Source of the DNA: Salinarimonadaceae bacterium
GTDB taxonomy: Bacteria; Pseudomonadota; Alphaproteobacteria; Rhizobiales; Beijerinckiaceae
Reading direction: 5' to 3'
Length of the DNA: 64,000 nt
Assembly (NCBI GenBank): GCA_007693435.1
Contig: REDO01000062.1
Coordinates: 1-64,000 of the forward strand
Below the pieces are notes generated by a model. The model ran no database searches. It was given only the letters and a program-made list of their open reading frames with translations, and was not told where the DNA came from. This document shows positions 11,337 through 21,988 of this stretch, piece by piece. The first letter of the stretch is position 1, and every line of letters begins with the position of its first letter. The position numbers were made by a program, and so were the translations under genes.

Positions 11337-13148
11337 ATGCATCGCTACCGCACCCATACCTGCGCCGCCCTCCGTGAGTCCGACATCGACGCGAGCGTGC
11401 GTCTCTCCGGCTGGTGCCATCGCATCCGCGACCATGGCGGCGTGCTCTTCATCGACCTGCGCGACCATTACGGCATCACGCAATGCGTGATCGACCCGGA
11501 TTCATCCGCGTTCAAGCTCGCCGAGAAGCTGCGTTCGGAATGGGTGGCGCGTGTCGACGGCAAGGTCCGCCGCCGACCGGCCGGCACGGAGAACGCCGAT
11601 CTGCCGACGGGGCAGGTCGAGATCTACATTACGGATATCGAGGTGCTGGGCGCGGCCGAGGAGTTGCCGATGCCGGTCTTCGGCGACCACGATTACCCCG
11701 AAGAGATCCGCCTGAAATACCGCTTCCTCGATCTGCGTCGCGAGAAGCTGCACGCCAACATCATGAAGCGCGGGCAGATCATCGATTCGATCCGCCGCCG
11801 CATGAAGGAGGGCGGGTTCTTCGAGTTCCAGACGCCTATCCTGACGGCCTCCTCGCCCGAGGGCGCGCGCGACTTCCTCGTGCCCTCGCGCCTGCATCCG
11901 GGCAAGTTCTACGCGCTGCCGCAGGCCCCGCAGCAGTTCAAGCAGCTCATCATGATGTCGGGCTTCGATCGCTACTTCCAGATCGCCCCCTGCTTCCGCG
12001 ACGAGGACGCGCGCGCCGACCGTTCGCCCGGCGAGTTCTACCAGCTCGACGTCGAGATGAGCTTCGTCACGCAGGAGGATGTTTTCCAGGCGGTCGAGCC
12101 TGTGTTGCGCGGCGTCTTCGAGGAATTCGCGGACGGCCTGCCGGTTACACAGACCTTCCCGCGCATTCCCTACTCCGAGGCGATGCTGAAATACGGCGTC
12201 GACAAGCCGGACCTGCGCAACCCGATCGTCATTGTCGACGTCACCGACGAGTTCTCGCGGGAGGACGTCACCTTCAACGCCTTCAAGAACGTCATCAAGG
12301 CCGGCGGGATCGTGCGCGCGATCCCCGCGCCCGGCGCGGCCGCCCAGCCGCGCTCGTTCTTCGACAAGCTGAACGACTGGGCGCGCTCCGAAGGCGCGGC
12401 CGGGCTGGGCTACATCATTTTCGAGGAGGAGGGCGGCGCGCTGTCGGGCAAGGGGCCGATCGCGAAGTTCATCCCGCCCGAGGCGCAGGCCGCGATCGCG
12501 GCGAAGGCCGGGATCAAGGCGGGCGACGCCGTGTTCTTCTCCGCCGGCGACAAGGGCAAGGCCGTCTCGCTCGCGGGCAAGGCGCGCATCCGCATCGGCG
12601 ACGAATTGCAGCTCGGCGACAAGGACCAGTTCGCCTTCTGCTGGATCACCGACTTTCCGATGTACGAATGGGACGAGGACCAGAAGAAGATCGAGTTCTC
12701 GCACAACCCCTTCTCGATGCCGAACTACGATCTCGATAAGTTCCTCTCGCTCAACCCGGCGGATGCCGACGAGATCCTCGGCATCACGGCCTTCCAGTAC
12801 GACATCGTCTGCAACGGCACCGAGCTGTCCTCGGGCGCCATCCGAAACCATCGCCCCGAGGTGATGCGCAAGGCCTTCGGGCTCGCGGGATACGGCGAGG
12901 ATGTGCTCGAGGCGAAGTTCGGCGGGATGCTTCGCGCGCTTTCGCTCGGCGCGCCTCCGCATGGCGGCATCGCGCCGGGCGTCGACCGCATCGTGATGCT
13001 GCTCTGCCACGAGCAGAACCTGCGCGAGGTGGTGCTGTTCCCGATGAACCAGAAGGCCGAGGACCTGCTCATGGAGGCGCCGTCCGAGGTCTCGGCGAAG
13101 CAGCTGCGCGAGCTGCACATCCGCCTGAACCTGCCCGAGAAGGGGTGA
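11337..13148 (+). CDS. aspS: Aspartate--tRNA ligase
   Basis: [26 protein letters not shown], class II motifs [24 protein letters not shown] and [14 protein letters not shown]. Confidence 0.97.
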   Translation: MHRYRTHTCAALRESDIDASVRLSGWCHRIRDHGGVLFIDLRDHYGITQCVIDPDSSAFKLAEKLRSEWVARVDGKVRRRPAGTENADLPTGQVEIYITDIEVLGAAEELPMPVFGDHDYPEEIRLKYRFLDLRREKLHANIMKRGQIIDSIRRRMKEGGFFEFQTPILTASSPEGARDFLVPSRLHPGKFYALPQAPQQFKQLIMMSGFDRYFQIAPCFRDEDARADRSPGEFYQLDVEMSFVTQEDVFQAVEPVLRGVFEEFADGLPVTQTFPRIPYSEAMLKYGVDKPDLRNPIVIVDVTDEFSREDVTFNAFKNVIKAGGIVRAIPAPGAAAQPRSFFDKLNDWARSEGAAGLGYIIFEEEGGALSGKGPIAKFIPPEAQAAIAAKAGIKAGDAVFFSAGDKGKAVSLAGKARIRIGDELQLGDKDQFAFCWITDFPMYEWDEDQKKIEFSHNPFSMPNYDLDKFLSLNPADADEILGITAFQYDIVCNGTELSSGAIRNHRPEVMRKAFGLAGYGEDVLEAKFGGMLRALSLGAPPHGGIAPGVDRIVMLLCHEQNLREVVLFPMNQKAEDLLMEAPSEVSAKQLRELHIRLNLPEKG

Positions 13149-13163
13149 GGCCGCCGGCGGCGT

Positions 13164-14393
13164 TCAGGAGAAAACGCGGCTCGCCAGTCGGCGCATCGAG
13201 CGCCAGCCCTGCCAGAGCGTCTTGTTGCGCTTGATCAGCCTCTTGCCGTCCTGCGAAAGCCGGGCGGCGTTCATGTACAGCCAGCCCTTCGGCGTAACCG
13301 GCGTGGTGGACTGGAACAGCGGGATGCGGTCGCACCAGGATTGCTTGTAGCGCTCCTCGCCAACGCCGAGATCAAGGGCGGTGAGGCCCTTCCCGCACAT
13401 TGCCTCGATCAGATCGTGGAGCAGGATGTCGCCGGGGCTGAACACGTCGAAATCGCCGTCGAAGGAATTGACGTAGCAGCTGTAGAAGCCCGCGTGGCTC
13501 GCGCCGAAATAGGTCGCGACGATCCGCCCGCCGGCTTCGAGATAGTGGGCGTTCATCAAGGAAGAGCAGCCCCTTTCGCAATCCACGCCGCGCGCGGACG
13601 TCTCGCGTATGAAGGCCTCGCCGCCGGGAGCGTCGAAGAAGCTCGGCACGCCGCTCGCGGCGCGTCGCGCGGCGCGCTGGCTCAGGGCCGCGTCGACCAC
13701 GCGCGCGGCTTCCTCCGCGTCGGAGGCGCGCGCGAAGCGTACGGGACCGGCTTCGGCCTCGAGCTTCTTGCGCTTGCGACGAAGTTGCTGGAGCGATTTG
13801 CCGGATCTGCGCGCCTGCGAGAGGGCCGTGAAATCAGGCTCCAGCGGAAGTATGAAGGTCGGACTGGGACATTCGGCGGCGTCGGGCGTCACGAACGGAT
13901 TCTCGGCACCGCAGCATTCGCGGGGCATGTGCGCGAACTCGATCGCGTCCGCGCCGACGATGCGCCCGATACGGCGCAGGATGATCTCGACCGGCGCGTC
14001 CTCCAGCGCCTGTGCGAAGCCGTCGCACCAGATCGGGGTCTGGATGTTGAACCGCCTTCCGCCGACGAAGGACGCCACCCGGACGCCCATGCGCGAGCGC
14101 ACCACCAGCGGCAGCAGCGCAAGTAGCGTCTCTCCGCGACGCAGCCGCACGAGCTGCAAGGCGCCGCCTTCGCGGGCCTCCACGAGACGCCACCACGCCT
14201 CGATCCATTCGTAGGTCTGATAGGGCGAGGCATGCGCCGACGCCGCGAAGGCGCGCCATTCGGCGGCGCAGCGCGCAAGATCGGTTTCGACCTCGATCGC
14301 CATCCAGCCGCAATCCCCGCGTCCCTCGCCGGTCGTCCGCATCGAAAGCCCTTTGTTCGCCGCCTCGGCCGAATGCCGACGACTTTCGTTCAA
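13164..14393 (-). CDS. CelD/BcsL-like GNAT-family acyltransferase
   Basis: YQTYEWIEAWWRLVE N-terminus and GGRIVATYFGASHAGFYSCYVNSFD acyltransferase core; start uncertain (14303-14393). Confidence 0.8.
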   Translation of the reverse strand: MNESRRHSAEAANKGLSMRTTGEGRGDCGWMAIEVETDLARCAAEWRAFAASAHASPYQTYEWIEAWWRLVEAREGGALQLVRLRRGETLLALLPLVVRSRMGVRVASFVGGRRFNIQTPIWCDGFAQALEDAPVEIILRRIGRIVGADAIEFAHMPRECCGAENPFVTPDAAECPSPTFILPLEPDFTALSQARRSGKSLQQLRRKRKKLEAEAGPVRFARASDAEEAARVVDAALSQRAARRAASGVPSFFDAPGGEAFIRETSARGVDCERGCSSLMNAHYLEAGGRIVATYFGASHAGFYSCYVNSFDGDFDVFSPGDILLHDLIEAMCGKGLTALDLGVGEERYKQSWCDRIPLFQSTTPVTPKGWLYMNAARLSQDGKRLIKRNKTLWQGWRSMRRLASRVFS

Positions 14394-14539
14394 GATACTC
14401 TCGCGGAGTTAACATTCGTCTACGCAGAGCCTTCGTCGCGTCGCTTCGGGGCTTGCCGGATGAAGCGCCGGGGACCATCTCGGACAGGGCTGCCGCGAAC
14501 GGGACACGCCCCGAAATCCAACGAGGAGACATCCGCGAC

Positions 14540-16591
14540 ATGACGATCCGCCAAGAGGCCAATCCGCTGCTCGGAACCTGGGACACGCCCTTCGAGGCGC
14601 CGCCGTTCGAGCGGATCGCGCCGGAGCATTTCCGGCCCGCCTTCGAGGCCGCGATCGCCTCTCATCGCGCCGAGATCGACGCCGTGCGCGACGCCGAGGG
14701 CGAGCCGACTTTCGAGAATGTCGTCGTCGCCATGGAGCGCTCCGGCGCGTTGCTGCGCCGCGTGGCGGCGGTTTTCTTCAACCTCTCCGGGGCCCATACC
14801 AACCCCGAACTGCAGGCCATCGAGCGGGAGATCGCGCCGGTTCTCTCGCGACACTGGAGCGGGATCTATCTCGACGAGGCGCTGTTTGCGAAGATCGAGA
14901 CGCTGCACGCCCGCCGCGAAGCGCTCGGGCTCGACGACGAGTCCGAGCGACTGCTGGACCGTTATCGCAAGGGGTTTCGTCGCGCCGGCGCGCATCTGGG
15001 CCAGGCGGAGCGCGAGCGGCTTACGGCGATCGGCCAGCGTCTGGCCGAACTCGGCGCGGCCTTCTCCCAGAATGTTCTGGCGGACGAGAGCGGCTACGCG
15101 CTGATGCTGGATGGCGAGGCGGATCTGGCCGGGCTGCCCGATTTCCTGCGCAAGGGCGCCGCGCGCGCCGCCGCCGGGCGCGGAGCGGAAGGGGCGCACG
15201 CGATCACGCTGTCGCGCTCGCTCGTCGAACCGTTTTTGCAATTCTCGGCGCGTCGCGACTTGCGTGAGCGGGCCTTCGCCGCCTGGGCGAAGCGCGGGGA
15301 GGGCGGGGGCGAAACCGACAATGTCGGCGTCATCGCGGAGACGCTGGCCCTGCGCGCCGAGCGCGCGGCGATCCTCGGCTTCGAGAGCTTCGCCCATTTC
15401 AAGCTCGACGACACTATGGCCAAGACGCCGGAGGCGGTTCGGGAGCTGCTGGAGCGCGTATGGCGGCCCGCCCGCGCCCGCGCGGCGCAGGAACGGGAGG
15501 CGCTCGCCGCGCTCGCGCGCGAAGAGGGCGCCAACGAGGCGATCGCCGCCCATGACTGGCGCTACTATTCCGCGAAAGAGCGCCGCCGCGCCCATGATCT
15601 CGACGAGGCGCTGATCAAGCCGTATTTCCAGCTCGACAACATGATCGACGCCGCCTTCCACGTCGCCGAACGACTTTTCGGGCTGCAATTCAAGGAGCGG
15701 CGTGACGTTCCCGTCCATCATCCGGACGTACGGACCTTCGAGGTCAGCGACGCGGACGGGCGGCATGTCGGCCTGTTCTACGGAGATTACTTCGCCCGGC
15801 CCTCGAAGCGCTCCGGCGCCTGGGCGTCGAGCTACCGCTCGCAACGCAATCTCGACAGCGTGGTCCGGCCGATCATCGTCAACGTCATGAATTTCTCGCA
15901 GGCGCCGGATGGCGAACCGACGCTTCTCTCCTTCGATGACGCGCGCACGCTCTTCCACGAATTCGGCCACGCGCTGCACGGCCTTCTCTCCGACGTGACC
16001 TATCCTACGCTTGCCGGAACCAGCGTGTCGCGCGATTTCGTGGAGCTGCCCTCGCAGCTCTACGAGCACTGGCTGGGGCGGCCGGAGGTTCTCGAACGCT
16101 TCGCGCTTCACGCCGAGACGGGCGAACCCATGCCGGCGGATCTGCGCGATCGGCTCGTCGCGGCGCGCAACTTCAACCAGGGTTTCGCCACGGTCGAGTA
16201 TTGCGCGAGCGCTTTCGTCGATCTCGACATGCATCTGGCCGCCGGCGACGCGGCGCGCGATCCGATGGCGTTCGAGCGTGACACGCTTTCGCGCATCGGC
16301 ATGCCTGAAGAGATCGTCATGCGGCACCGCAGCCCGCATTTCCTGCATATCTTCTCCGGCGACGGCTATTCGGCGGGATACTACTCCTATCTCTGGTCGG
16401 AGACACTCGACGCCGACGCCTTCGCGGCTTTCGAAGAGACCGGCGATCCGTTCGATCCGGAGGTGGCGGAGAGGTTGCGGCGCTTCATCTTGTCTGCGGG
16501 GGACCTGCGCGATCCGGCCGAGGCCTATATCGCTTTCAGGGGCCGCCTGCCGGATGCGGGGCCGCTTCTCGCCAAGCGCGGCTTCGCATGA
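14540..16591 (+). CDS. M3-family oligopeptidase (Dcp/OpdA-like)
   Basis: HEFGHALHGLLSDVTYPTLAGTSVSRDFVELPSQLYEHW zinc-peptidase motif. Confidence 0.93.
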   Translation: MTIRQEANPLLGTWDTPFEAPPFERIAPEHFRPAFEAAIASHRAEIDAVRDAEGEPTFENVVVAMERSGALLRRVAAVFFNLSGAHTNPELQAIEREIAPVLSRHWSGIYLDEALFAKIETLHARREALGLDDESERLLDRYRKGFRRAGAHLGQAERERLTAIGQRLAELGAAFSQNVLADESGYALMLDGEADLAGLPDFLRKGAARAAAGRGAEGAHAITLSRSLVEPFLQFSARRDLRERAFAAWAKRGEGGGETDNVGVIAETLALRAERAAILGFESFAHFKLDDTMAKTPEAVRELLERVWRPARARAAQEREALAALAREEGANEAIAAHDWRYYSAKERRRAHDLDEALIKPYFQLDNMIDAAFHVAERLFGLQFKERRDVPVHHPDVRTFEVSDADGRHVGLFYGDYFARPSKRSGAWASSYRSQRNLDSVVRPIIVNVMNFSQAPDGEPTLLSFDDARTLFHEFGHALHGLLSDVTYPTLAGTSVSRDFVELPSQLYEHWLGRPEVLERFALHAETGEPMPADLRDRLVAARNFNQGFATVEYCASAFVDLDMHLAAGDAARDPMAFERDTLSRIGMPEEIVMRHRSPHFLHIFSGDGYSAGYYSYLWSETLDADAFAAFEETGDPFDPEVAERLRRFILSAGDLRDPAEAYIAFRGRLPDAGPLLAKRGFA

Positions 16592-16815
16592 TGGGCTCCC
16601 GCGCGCTCGGACATGCGTAAATCAACGGGTTGCCATTCTGGCGGCGTCGTCGCATGTTGCGTATATCGATATGGGCCGGATGACTGGGCCGAAGCGCGCG
16701 CGAACTATGACGGGCGCACGTTCGAGCGTTCCTTCCTGACTTCGACTAACTGGTTGCGCGCGGCCGATGCCGTAGCGTGATCTTCTACACTACGCATTGA
16801 ATAGGACTGACTAAA

Positions 16816-17025
16816 ATGGAAACCGGCACGGTCAAGTGGTTCAACGATCAAAAGGGTTACGGCTTCATTCAGCCGGATAACGGCGGCAAGGATGTCTTCG
16901 TGCATATCTCCGCCGTTCAGCGCTCCGGCATGAACGGACTCGTCGAGGGGCAGAAGATCTCCTACGAAATCGAGGAAGATCGGCGCACGGGCAAGTCCTC
17001 GGCGGTCAATCTTCAGGCGGCCTGA
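16816..17025 (+). CDS. Cold-shock domain protein (CspA family)
   Basis: [38 protein letters not shown] with RNP motifs. Confidence 0.97.
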   Translation: METGTVKWFNDQKGYGFIQPDNGGKDVFVHISAVQRSGMNGLVEGQKISYEIEEDRRTGKSSAVNLQAA

Positions 17026-17072
17026 ATCGTCGGACGTCGCGAAGGCGATTGCCCACATTCGCATAAGGTTGT

Positions 17073-17099
17073 AAGCCGTCGCTCAACGAGCGGCGGCTT
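17073..17099 (+). other. Stem-loop between csp and infA (no T-run)
   Basis: AAGCCGTCGCTC-AAC-GAGCGGCGGCTT: 12-bp stem with one G-T pair; followed by CGTCGC rather than U-tract. Confidence 0.6.
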
Positions 17100-17123
17100 C
17101 GTCGCATTGATCAGGAGATCTGC

Positions 17124-17402
17124 ATGTCGAAGGAAGAGTTGATCACATTCGAGGGCGTCGTGACCGAAGTCCTCCCGGACGCCAAATTCCGGGTCGAGCT
17201 CGAGAACGGCCACGAAGTGATCGCTTACACGGCAGGCAAGATGCGCAAGTTCCGGATCAAGACGATCGCCGGCGACCGCGTGACGGTCGAGATGTCTCCC
17301 TATGATCTCGACAAGGGACGCCTCGTATTCCGTCACAAGGACGACCGCGGCTTCAGCGGTCCCCGTCCGCCCCCGCGCCCGGGCGGAGCGCGCCGCCGCT
17401 GA
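17124..17402 (+). CDS. infA: Translation initiation factor IF-1 family protein with ~20-aa Pro/Arg-rich C-terminal tail
   Basis: S1 fold [67 protein letters not shown] plus tail [20 protein letters not shown]. Confidence 0.93.
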   Translation: MSKEELITFEGVVTEVLPDAKFRVELENGHEVIAYTAGKMRKFRIKTIAGDRVTVEMSPYDLDKGRLVFRHKDDRGFSGPRPPPRPGGARRR

Positions 17403-17548
17403 GGCGGGTTGCTCCGAATTCCGCATTCCCCGCCCGATGACTGCCTGCCTTCGATCCGGGCAGTCGCGGCCTGAAATTCGCGCTTCCAGAATCAGGTGGA
17501 CGCGGATAGCCTTTCCACGTGTTCAACATAACGAAAGGAGGTGATCCA

Positions 17549-17626
17549 GTGTCTCATTGTCCGCACCTGCGGCTTCCTACGATCGCGACCTGGATTCTCG
17601 CTTCCGTCGAGGTCCGCGCCCTCTGA
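17549..17626 (+). CDS. Putative 25-aa small protein (GTG start) preceded by maximal Shine-Dalgarno
   Basis: AAAGGAGGTGATCCAGTG; translates to MSHCPHLRLPTIATWILASVEVRAL-stop; not in the supplied ORF track because of length. Confidence 0.4.
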   Translation: MSHCPHLRLPTIATWILASVEVRAL

Positions 17627-17668
17627 GTAGGCGTTGTCCCGGTCGAAACGAGCCGTGGTTGACAATGC

Positions 17669-17701
17669 GAAGGCCGCCTCTCAGGAGGCGGCCTTCTTTT
17701 T
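17669..17701 (+). terminator. Intrinsic terminator
   Basis: GAAGGCCGCCTC-TCAG-GAGGCGGCCTTC-TTTTT, 12-bp perfect stem; overlaps the last codons of the convergent TVP38-family gene. Confidence 0.9.
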
Positions 17702-18433
17702 CTTGCCGATCCCGAAATAGCGCAGTCCGACCGGGATCAGCGCCAGAAGCGCGAGCCCGACGAGCGCCGTGATGATCTCCGGAGTCATCACTCCGGCGAG
17801 CGAGATTTCCTCTCCACGCTCCAGCACGCTTCCGAGCCCCGCGCCTACGGAGGCGAAGACGAATGTCGCCGGCGTTATGCCGATCAGCGTGGCCGCGACG
17901 AAAGTCGGCAGCCGCACGCCAAGGAAGGCAGGCGCGACGTTCACCACAAAGAACGGGAAGAGGGGCACGAGCCGCAAAACCAGCAGGTAGTTGAAGGCGT
18001 TCTCCTGAAAGCCCTCCGCCATGCGGGCGATCATTCCGCTGGCCCGCTTGCGCAGGGCGTCGCCGAGCGCCGTTTTCGCGACAAGGAAGATCACTGTCGC
18101 CCCGATCGTCGCGCCGATCACCGTCAGCGCGCCGCCGAGAATAATGCCGAAAAGGAACCCGCCGGTGACCGTCATGATCGCCGCGCCGGGCACCGAAATC
18201 GCCACCAGCATGGCGTAGAACGCGACGAATGCAAGGGCGGCAAGCGCCATATTGCCATCAACGAAGGCGCGCAATTCGGCGTGATTGTCGCGCAGCGCCT
18301 CAAAACTCACCCATTGATCGAGACCGAGCGCGAAGAACGCGGCGACTATCAAAGCCAGCGCCGCGACCGGCGCCAGGCGTCGGGTCAACGAGCGCTTCGA
18401 TGTTCCCGCATGTGGGTTAGGCGTGTCTTCCAT
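17681..18433 (-). CDS. TVP38/TMEM64 family (SNARE-associated/DedA-like) membrane protein
   Basis: ISVPGAAIMTVTGGFLFGIILGGALTVIGATIGATVIFLVAKTALG and LRLVPLFPFFVVNVAPAFLGV. Confidence 0.9.
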   Translation of the reverse strand: MEDTPNPHAGTSKRSLTRRLAPVAALALIVAAFFALGLDQWVSFEALRDNHAELRAFVDGNMALAALAFVAFYAMLVAISVPGAAIMTVTGGFLFGIILGGALTVIGATIGATVIFLVAKTALGDALRKRASGMIARMAEGFQENAFNYLLVLRLVPLFPFFVVNVAPAFLGVRLPTFVAATLIGITPATFVFASVGAGLGSVLERGEEISLAGVMTPEIITALVGLALLALIPVGLRYFGIGKKKKAAS

Positions 18434-18677
18434 CGCATGCGTCCTGTTCGTCCGCCTATCTACGAGGCGAACCTTAGGCGGTCGTAGCGCTGGGCGACAG
18501 CCGCCCGACGGCAGGATGACGCGAATGTGTCGCGCGGGCGCGAGCGCCGCCGCCGACCGTGGATTATGAGACGAATTCTATATCGTCTCGGATGAAACGT
18601 GCATTACTTGTCCAGCGCGCCTATGACTTTAGTATTAGTCAGCAACTCGAAATTTTCCTGTGAAATCCGATTCTACG

Positions 18678-18709
18678 ATGATTGCAATCGTTCGCGCGAA
18701 TGCAATCAT
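18678..18709. repeat. Perfect inverted repeat in intergenic region
   Basis: ATGATTGCA-atcgttcgcgcgaa-TGCAATCAT, with internal palindrome TTCGCGCGAA. Confidence 0.8.
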
Positions 18710-18776
18710 TGAATTGCGATTCGGTTTCCCTTTTTTCCGCGTCGCGCTCCTTCTGGAGTGTTTCCTCCTCGTATCT

Positions 18777-18802
18777 CGACCGCTTCGGCGGCCGTTTTTT
18801 TT
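18777..18802 (+). terminator. Orphan intrinsic terminator (no annotated + strand CDS upstream)
   Basis: CGACCGC-TTCG-GCGGCCG (one A/C mismatch) followed by eight T. Confidence 0.7.
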
Positions 18803-19108
18803 GATCATCCGCGCTGTCTGCGATTTCGTTCCGCTACCGGGGGAATGATCGGGTGGTTCAAGCACGAAACTGATCAAGGCCCGCAGGCGGCTCAGTGGTG
18901 ATGGCTCATGCGCTGTTGGGACGCCTTGCCGGCATTAAAGAACGCCCTTCTGTGGTTTTCGGTTGATGACCTTCGCCCGTTCCGCCGCAGCGCTTGAAAG
19001 CGTTGCGGAAAAAGGCCATCTACCAGTCTGCTGTCGCTTGGATTCGGCCTTCGCGCCGTTCCCGGTTCGCGACCGTATATACCCGCGTCCCGACGAGAAA
19101 GACCGACA

Positions 19109-21922
19109 TTGGCCGAGAATGACACCCGCCCCGGCGAGCCGCCTTCCGGCGGCGATGTGAAGACCATCTCCATCGTCGACGAGATGAAGAAGTCGTATCT
19201 CGATTACGCGATGAGCGTGATCGTTTCGCGCGCCCTGCCTGATGCGCGTGACGGCCTCAAGCCTGTGCACCGGCGCATCCTCTTCGCGATGCACGAGAAC
19301 GGCTATCTGCCTGAAAAGCCCTACGTGAAATGCGCTCGCGTCGTCGGCGACGTGATGGGCAAGTACCATCCGCACGGCGACCAGGCGATTTACGACGCGC
19401 TCGTGCGCATGGCGCAGGGCTTCTCGATGCGCATCCCGCTCATCGACGGCCAGGGCAATTTCGGCTCGATCGATGGCGATCCGGCTGCGGCCATGCGCTA
19501 CACCGAGTGCCGGCTCGCAAGGCCGGCCATCGCGCTCCTCGACGACATCGACAAGGACACGGTCGATTTCGGCGACAACTACGACGGCAAGGAGAAAGAA
19601 CCGCTGGTCATTCCGGCGCGGTTCCCGAACCTGCTCGTCAACGGCGCGGGCGGCATCGCCGTCGGCATGGCGACGAACATTCCGCCGCATAATCTGGGCG
19701 AAGTGATCGACGCCTGCCTCGCCTATATCGCCGACCCTTCGATTTCGGTCGACGATCTGATCGAGATCGTCCCCGGCCCCGATTTCCCGACCGCCGGGCT
19801 CATTCTCGGACGCGCGGGCGCGCGCTCGGCCTACCATACGGGCCGCGGCTCGATCCTCATGCGCGCGAAATCCGAGATCGAGGTGGTTCGCAAGGAGCGC
19901 GAGGCGATCATCTTCACCGAGATTCCGTATCAGGTGAACAAATCCACGCTGATCGAGCGCATCGCCGATCTTGTGCGCGAAAAGCGGATCGAGGGCATCT
20001 CGGACCTTCGCGACGAATCCGACCGCGACGGCATGCGCATCGTCGTCGAGCTGAAGCGCGACGCTGTCGCCGACGTCGTCCTGAACCAGCTCTACCGCTA
20101 CACCTCGCTCCAGACCTCCTTCGGCGCCAACATGGTCGCGCTGAACGGCGGGCGTCCGGAGACGATGAACCTGCGCGACCTGATCAAGGCTTTCGTGGAT
20201 TTCCGCGAAGTCGTCGTCAGCCGTCGCACCAAGTATCTGCTCACCAAGGCGCGCGACCGCGCTCATGTCCTGTGCGGTCTCGCGATCGCGGTGGCGAATA
20301 TCGACGAGGTGATCCGCCTCATCCGCACCGCGCCCGATCCGAACGCCGCGCGCGAGGCGTTGATGGATCGCGACTGGCCCGCTTTCGACATCGCGCCGCT
20401 GATCGCTCTCGTCGACGACCCGCTGCATCGCGTCGCCGAGGACGGCACCTATCGCCTATCCGAGACGCAGGCCCGCGCCATCCTCGATCTGCGCCTTCAG
20501 CGCCTCACGGCGCTCGGCCGCGACGAGATCGGCGAGGAGCTGCAGAAGCTCGCCGAGGAAATTCGCGACTACCTCGATATCCTGCGCTCGCGTGCGCGGA
20601 TCATGGAGATCATCCGCGACGAACTGGCGACCGTTCGCGAGAATTTCGCGACGCCGCGCAGGACGCAGATCATCGAGTGGGATTCCGATTTCGACGACGA
20701 GGATCTGATCCAGCGCGAGGACATGGTCGTCACCGTCTCGCATGCCGGCTACGTCAAGCGCGTCCCGCTCTCGACCTACCGGGCGCAGCGGCGCGGCGGC
20801 AAGGGCCGCTCCGGCATGACGACGCGCGACGAGGATTTCGTGACGCGGCTGTTCGTGGCGAGCACGCACACGCCGGTCCTGTTCTTCACGTCGCGCGGAC
20901 AGGTCTACAAGGAAAAGGTCTGGCGTCTGCCGCTCGCGGCCCCGAACGCGAAGGGCAAGGCGCTCGTCAACATCCTGCCGATCCAGCAGGGCGAGCGGAT
21001 CACCACGATCATGCCGCTGCCCGAGGACGAAGACACCTGGGACAATTACGACGTGATGTTCGCCACCGCCAAGGGCAACGTCCGCCGCAACAAGCTCTCC
21101 GACTTCGTCAACGTCAACCGCGCCGGCAAGATCGCCATGAAGCTCGACGAGGGTGATTCCATCGTAGACGTTCAGGTCTGTTCGGAGGACGACGACGTTC
21201 TGCTGACGACCGCCAAGGGCCAGTGCATTCGCTTCGCCGTGCCGGAAGTCCGCGTCTTCAAGGGGCGCGACTCGACGGGCGTGCGCGGAATATCGCTCGC
21301 CGCCGGCGACACGGTCATCTCGCTTGCGATCCTGCGCCATGTCTCCGCCAGCGCCGACGAGCGCCAGGCCTATCTGAAGCAGGCGGCCGCCATGCGCCGG
21401 GCCTCGGACGTGGAGGCGGATGAGGGCGTCGCGGCCCCCGCCGTCGATGGCGAGGAGGTCGCCGAGATCACGTTGTCCCCGGAGCGCTACATCGAGATGG
21501 GGGCGGCCGAGCAATTCGTCCTGACGCTCTCCGTCAATGGCTACGGCAAGCGCAGTTCGGCCTATGAGTATCGCGTCACGGGTCGTGGCGGCAAAGGCAT
21601 CGTCGCGATGGTGACGAACGACCGCAATGGCCAGCTCGTTTCCGCATTCCCCGTCGAGAGCCACGATCAGCTCATGCTGATCACCGATCGCGGCCAGACG
21701 ATCCGCGTGCCCGTCGAGGGCATCCGTATCGCCGGGCGCTCGACCCAAGGCGTGATCGTTTTCAACACCGCCGACGACGAGCGCGTCGTTTCCGTGGAGC
21801 ATATCGAGGCTGACGCCGCCGACGTCGTTGACGGCGACATCGACGGCGGGATCGCCGGAGAGGGGCCCGGCGAGGGGCCCGGAGAGGGTCCTTCGGGCGA
21901 AGAACCGGATGCAGAGGCCTGA
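19109..21922 (+). CDS. gyrA: DNA gyrase subunit A
   Basis: TTG start; [40 protein letters not shown], catalytic Tyr in [11 protein letters not shown], beta-pinwheel C-terminus. Confidence 0.97.
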   Translation: MAENDTRPGEPPSGGDVKTISIVDEMKKSYLDYAMSVIVSRALPDARDGLKPVHRRILFAMHENGYLPEKPYVKCARVVGDVMGKYHPHGDQAIYDALVRMAQGFSMRIPLIDGQGNFGSIDGDPAAAMRYTECRLARPAIALLDDIDKDTVDFGDNYDGKEKEPLVIPARFPNLLVNGAGGIAVGMATNIPPHNLGEVIDACLAYIADPSISVDDLIEIVPGPDFPTAGLILGRAGARSAYHTGRGSILMRAKSEIEVVRKEREAIIFTEIPYQVNKSTLIERIADLVREKRIEGISDLRDESDRDGMRIVVELKRDAVADVVLNQLYRYTSLQTSFGANMVALNGGRPETMNLRDLIKAFVDFREVVVSRRTKYLLTKARDRAHVLCGLAIAVANIDEVIRLIRTAPDPNAAREALMDRDWPAFDIAPLIALVDDPLHRVAEDGTYRLSETQARAILDLRLQRLTALGRDEIGEELQKLAEEIRDYLDILRSRARIMEIIRDELATVRENFATPRRTQIIEWDSDFDDEDLIQREDMVVTVSHAGYVKRVPLSTYRAQRRGGKGRSGMTTRDEDFVTRLFVASTHTPVLFFTSRGQVYKEKVWRLPLAAPNAKGKALVNILPIQQGERITTIMPLPEDEDTWDNYDVMFATAKGNVRRNKLSDFVNVNRAGKIAMKLDEGDSIVDVQVCSEDDDVLLTTAKGQCIRFAVPEVRVFKGRDSTGVRGISLAAGDTVISLAILRHVSASADERQAYLKQAAAMRRASDVEADEGVAAPAVDGEEVAEITLSPERYIEMGAAEQFVLTLSVNGYGKRSSAYEYRVTGRGGKGIVAMVTNDRNGQLVSAFPVESHDQLMLITDRGQTIRVPVEGIRIAGRSTQGVIVFNTADDERVVSVEHIEADAADVVDGDIDGGIAGEGPGEGPGEGPSGEEPDAEA

Positions 21923-21988
21923 GCGGCCCCGGTTTCACTGTCGCGCGGCGCTTGTAGGGCGTCGCGCGACGGGCTAAGCCTTCCCCTC

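Noticed and set aside
11502-13118. 538-aa ORF opposite aspS
   Set aside because: Antisense artefact; low-complexity charged composition.
14420-16348. 642-aa ORF antisense to the M3 peptidase
   Set aside because: Same high-GC antisense artefact; no recognisable motif.
18851-18900. GGTTCAAGCACGAAACTGATC as a tRNA T-arm
   Set aside because: No matching acceptor, D or anticodon arms nearby.
21850-21922. [12 protein letters not shown] repeats at the GyrA C-terminus as a special element
   Set aside because: Short low-complexity acidic tail, common at GyrA C-termini; not evidence of function.
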